Source: Deltaproteobacteria bacterium RIFCSPLOWO2_02_FULL_57_26 (lineage in GTDB: Bacteria > Desulfobacterota > Binatia > UBA9968). From it: a stretch of 7,116 nt of DNA. This document shows positions 5,940 to 7,116 of this stretch, in pieces. The notes beneath the pieces were generated by a model. That model was not told the origin of the DNA, made no database searches, and saw only the letters and a list, made by a program, of their open reading frames with translations. A program made the position numbers and the translations under genes. Position 1 is the stretch's first letter, and every line of letters begins with the position of its first letter. The stretch lies in the NCBI GenBank assembly GCA_001798455.1, contig MGSI01000144.1, positions 1 to 7,116 of the forward strand. Direction: 5' to 3'.

Positions 5940-6745
5940 GGTGATAATCACGACGCCGGTCACCATCAGGCCTGCTCCGAGAACGATCCGGGAAGTGACC
6001 TTTTCCACTTCTCTCAAGAATAGGCTGCTGAAAAGCACCGTGAAGAGCGGCGTGGTGTTCAGGAGTGGGACCATCGCGGAAACTTCCCCACGGCTTAGTG
6101 CCGTAAAGAAGGTAAGCTTTCCCGCTCAATTCGAACGAGGCTCATCCTTCCAGTCGCCAGCAAGAAGATGAAAAAGAGCATCAGAGAAGTCAAAGTGCTG
6201 ACGGCCGTTCCCACAAAGGGATCAGGAAGGATAAGCAAACCTCCCTTGCGCAGGTTCTGCGAAACAGCGGAGACCAGGGCGGCTCCCACGGGAAAGACGA
6301 TGTCGAAAAGCCGCCACCTGGCTTCACCACTCCGCCGCCAGGAGATGAGCCAGATGCTGGCGACGATCAGAACCGTTCCGCCATAGACCAAAAAACCCGG
6401 CCGCTCGTGCAAGAAGACCACGGCGATCGCAGCGGAAAACAGTGGCTCCACCCCCCGCAAAGGCCCGGCGCGCGACGCTCCGAGGCGCATTAGACCGATA
6501 TAAAAGAGGACCCGTGCCATCAGCGGCTGCAAGCAGCCGCTCAATAAGAAATAAATCGTAGCCCGCGACCAGAGGAGGTCGAGGGAGGAAAAGAGAAGGA
6601 GGTACAACCACAGGCAAAGGGCCGAAACCGAAAAGCTCAAAAACGCTGCAGCGAGGACGTTAGACCTCCGTGCTCCCAGGCGCACCAAAACGGCATCGGA
6701 CGCCCAGCCCATCGCTGAAAGGACGGCAATGACGTCAGGCCACAT
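5931..6745 (-). pseudogene. DMT superfamily (EamA-type) transporter, frameshifted
   Basis: EamA-type drug/metabolite transporters have ten membrane helices in two repeats and about 280-300 residues. The open frame from ATG 6745 encodes 216 residues, with repeat one complete (M-G-W-A-S-D-A-V-L-V in helix 1; A-G-P-L-R-G-V-E-P-L-F-S and H-E-R-P-G in helices 4-5), then the start of repeat two, and stops at TAA 6097-6095. The missing end is directly readable in another minus frame: F-F-T-A-L-S-R-G-E-V-S from 6110, P-L-L-N-T-T-P-L-F, F-L-R-E-V-E, ending I-I-T-S-R at TGA 5933-5931, 59 residues typical of the last helices. Joining the two would leave too little sequence for helix 8, so a deletion of a few tens of bases is more likely than one lost base. 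A stop codon lies directly before ATG 6745, so the gene does not extend upstream. An assembly error remains possible. Substrate unknown. Confidence 0.82.
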
Positions 6746-6875
6746 CTAGCTCGCTCTGGAAGTAACAAGGCGGAAGCAAAGAGATAAACCCGATTCATGC
6801 TGACTTGTCATTACCACACCGCGTTTTCGGTTGACTCGAGGGCGGCGGCGTTAAGACCTCCTGGTTTTCTCGCTC
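6746..6875. other. intergenic stretch between two minus-strand genes
   Basis: These 130 bases separate the luciferase-like gene from the broken transporter. I see no convincing gene, hairpin with T-run, or well-spaced promoter. An AGGAGGT on the minus strand (6862-6856) has no start codon at a usable distance. A transcript from the oxidoreductase gene could continue through it. Confidence 0.5.
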
Positions 6876-7116
6876 TCAATTGCTAGGAAACAACCCCCTC
6901 GACGCGAGGGACTCAGCACAGGCCTCGAGGTGAGCGATCTGGTCTCGAGCGGCAAATCGGATGATCATGGTACGCGCGCCGGCCTCACGGTAAGCTTCTA
7001 TGCGGTCAAGCACTTCTTGCCAACTCCCCAGGAAACAAACCATAGCCCTTGCAACCGACTCGTAGGGCTTTTTGTAGTACTCCTCCAAGAACGCTTTTCC
7101 TTCCCTTATCTTTTCC
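6876..7116 (-). CDS. luciferase-like (LLM class) flavin-dependent oxidoreductase, C-terminal end only
   Basis: The frame is open from the window edge to TGA 6878-6876 and gives about 79 residues, beginning E-K-I-R-E-G-K-A-F-L-E-E-Y-Y. The segment F-L-G-S-W-Q-E-V-L-D-R-I-E-A-Y followed by R-E-A-G-A-R-T-M-I-I-R-F-A is the standard last part of luciferase-like monooxygenases and F420-dependent reductases, where G-x-x-x-E-V-x-x-R-I-x-x-Y leads into the final barrel strand and helix. The rest (Q-I-A-H-L-E-A-C-A-E) is the closing helix. FMN versus F420 and the substrate cannot be judged from this end. The start codon is beyond the window; the TTG at 7088 is simply an internal Leu codon. It lies upstream of the broken transporter on the same strand. 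Members such as SsuD work with NMT1-like binding proteins in sulfonate use, but a link with the binding protein nearby is speculation. Confidence 0.8.
   Translation of the reverse strand, partial: EKIREGKAFLEEYYKKPYESVARAMVCFLGSWQEVLDRIEAYREAGARTMIIRFAARDQIAHLEACAESLASRGLFPSN

Noticed and set aside
6085..6125. Programmed -1 frameshift in the DMT gene
   Set aside because: No X-XXY-YYZ slippery heptamer is seen in frame before the stop, and the fused product would still lack part of helix 8.
5905..6129. Third minus-strand frame of 74 codons under the DMT tail
   Set aside because: Its product is polar and unlike any transporter segment, whereas the neighbouring frame reads as a typical EamA C-terminus.
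6831..6836. TTGACT on the plus strand as a promoter -35 element
   Set aside because: No matching -10 at 16-18 bases and no plus-strand gene downstream.
6856..6862. AGGAGGT on the minus strand as a ribosome site for an unseen small gene
   Set aside because: No ATG, GTG or TTG lies 4-14 bases downstream, and no family-like peptide can be read from it.

Overview
The window is a gene-dense piece of a GC-rich bacterial genome (high 50s to about 60 percent G+C by eye). It looks like an uncultured soil or sediment lineage of the deltaproteobacteria/Binatota/Methylomirabilota kind. That placement is only an inference from gene style: an orphan NMT1-type binding protein, a luciferase-like oxidoreductase, a long tandem ThyX and a beta-ketoacyl synthase paired with a UbiE-like methyltransferase. 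No RNA gene, insertion sequence or CRISPR array is visible, and no gene-free stretch exceeds about 130 bases.

Left block, + strand. The 3' end of a beta-ketoacyl-ACP synthase gene (1-296) runs into a UbiE/MenG-like methyltransferase (293-1042) through a 4-base GTGA overlap, so the two are probably translationally coupled parts of a lipid, quinone or polyketide cluster that begins outside the window. About 100 bases follow, holding a short hairpin with a T-run and a reasonable sigma70-type promoter.

Middle block, + strand. thyX-like (1145-2809), a KimA-like APC permease (2852-4861) and a periplasmic binding protein (4919-5917) follow one another with gaps of 42 and 57 bases and could be one transcript. 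The ThyX-like protein is the most interesting item. It is a double-length fusion of two ThyX-like halves. The first half keeps the dUMP-contacting part of the signature (E-x-S-x-R-Y) but lost RHR, while the second keeps RHR but lost the x-R-Y part. Together they carry one complete signature split over two domains. The permease has the D-x6-Y signature of the KimA potassium importers and a large cytosolic C-terminal domain. The binding protein has no ABC permease or ATPase beside it.

Right block, - strand, convergent with the middle block. A DMT/EamA transporter gene is broken: an ORF of 216 codons ends at a stop (6095-6097), but the missing C-terminal helices (59 residues, 6110-5934) continue in another frame. 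The join appears to lack part of the eighth membrane helix, which suggests a small deletion rather than a single-base slip. Upstream of it lies the 3' end of a luciferase-like flavin-dependent oxidoreductase (6876-7116), which runs off the window.
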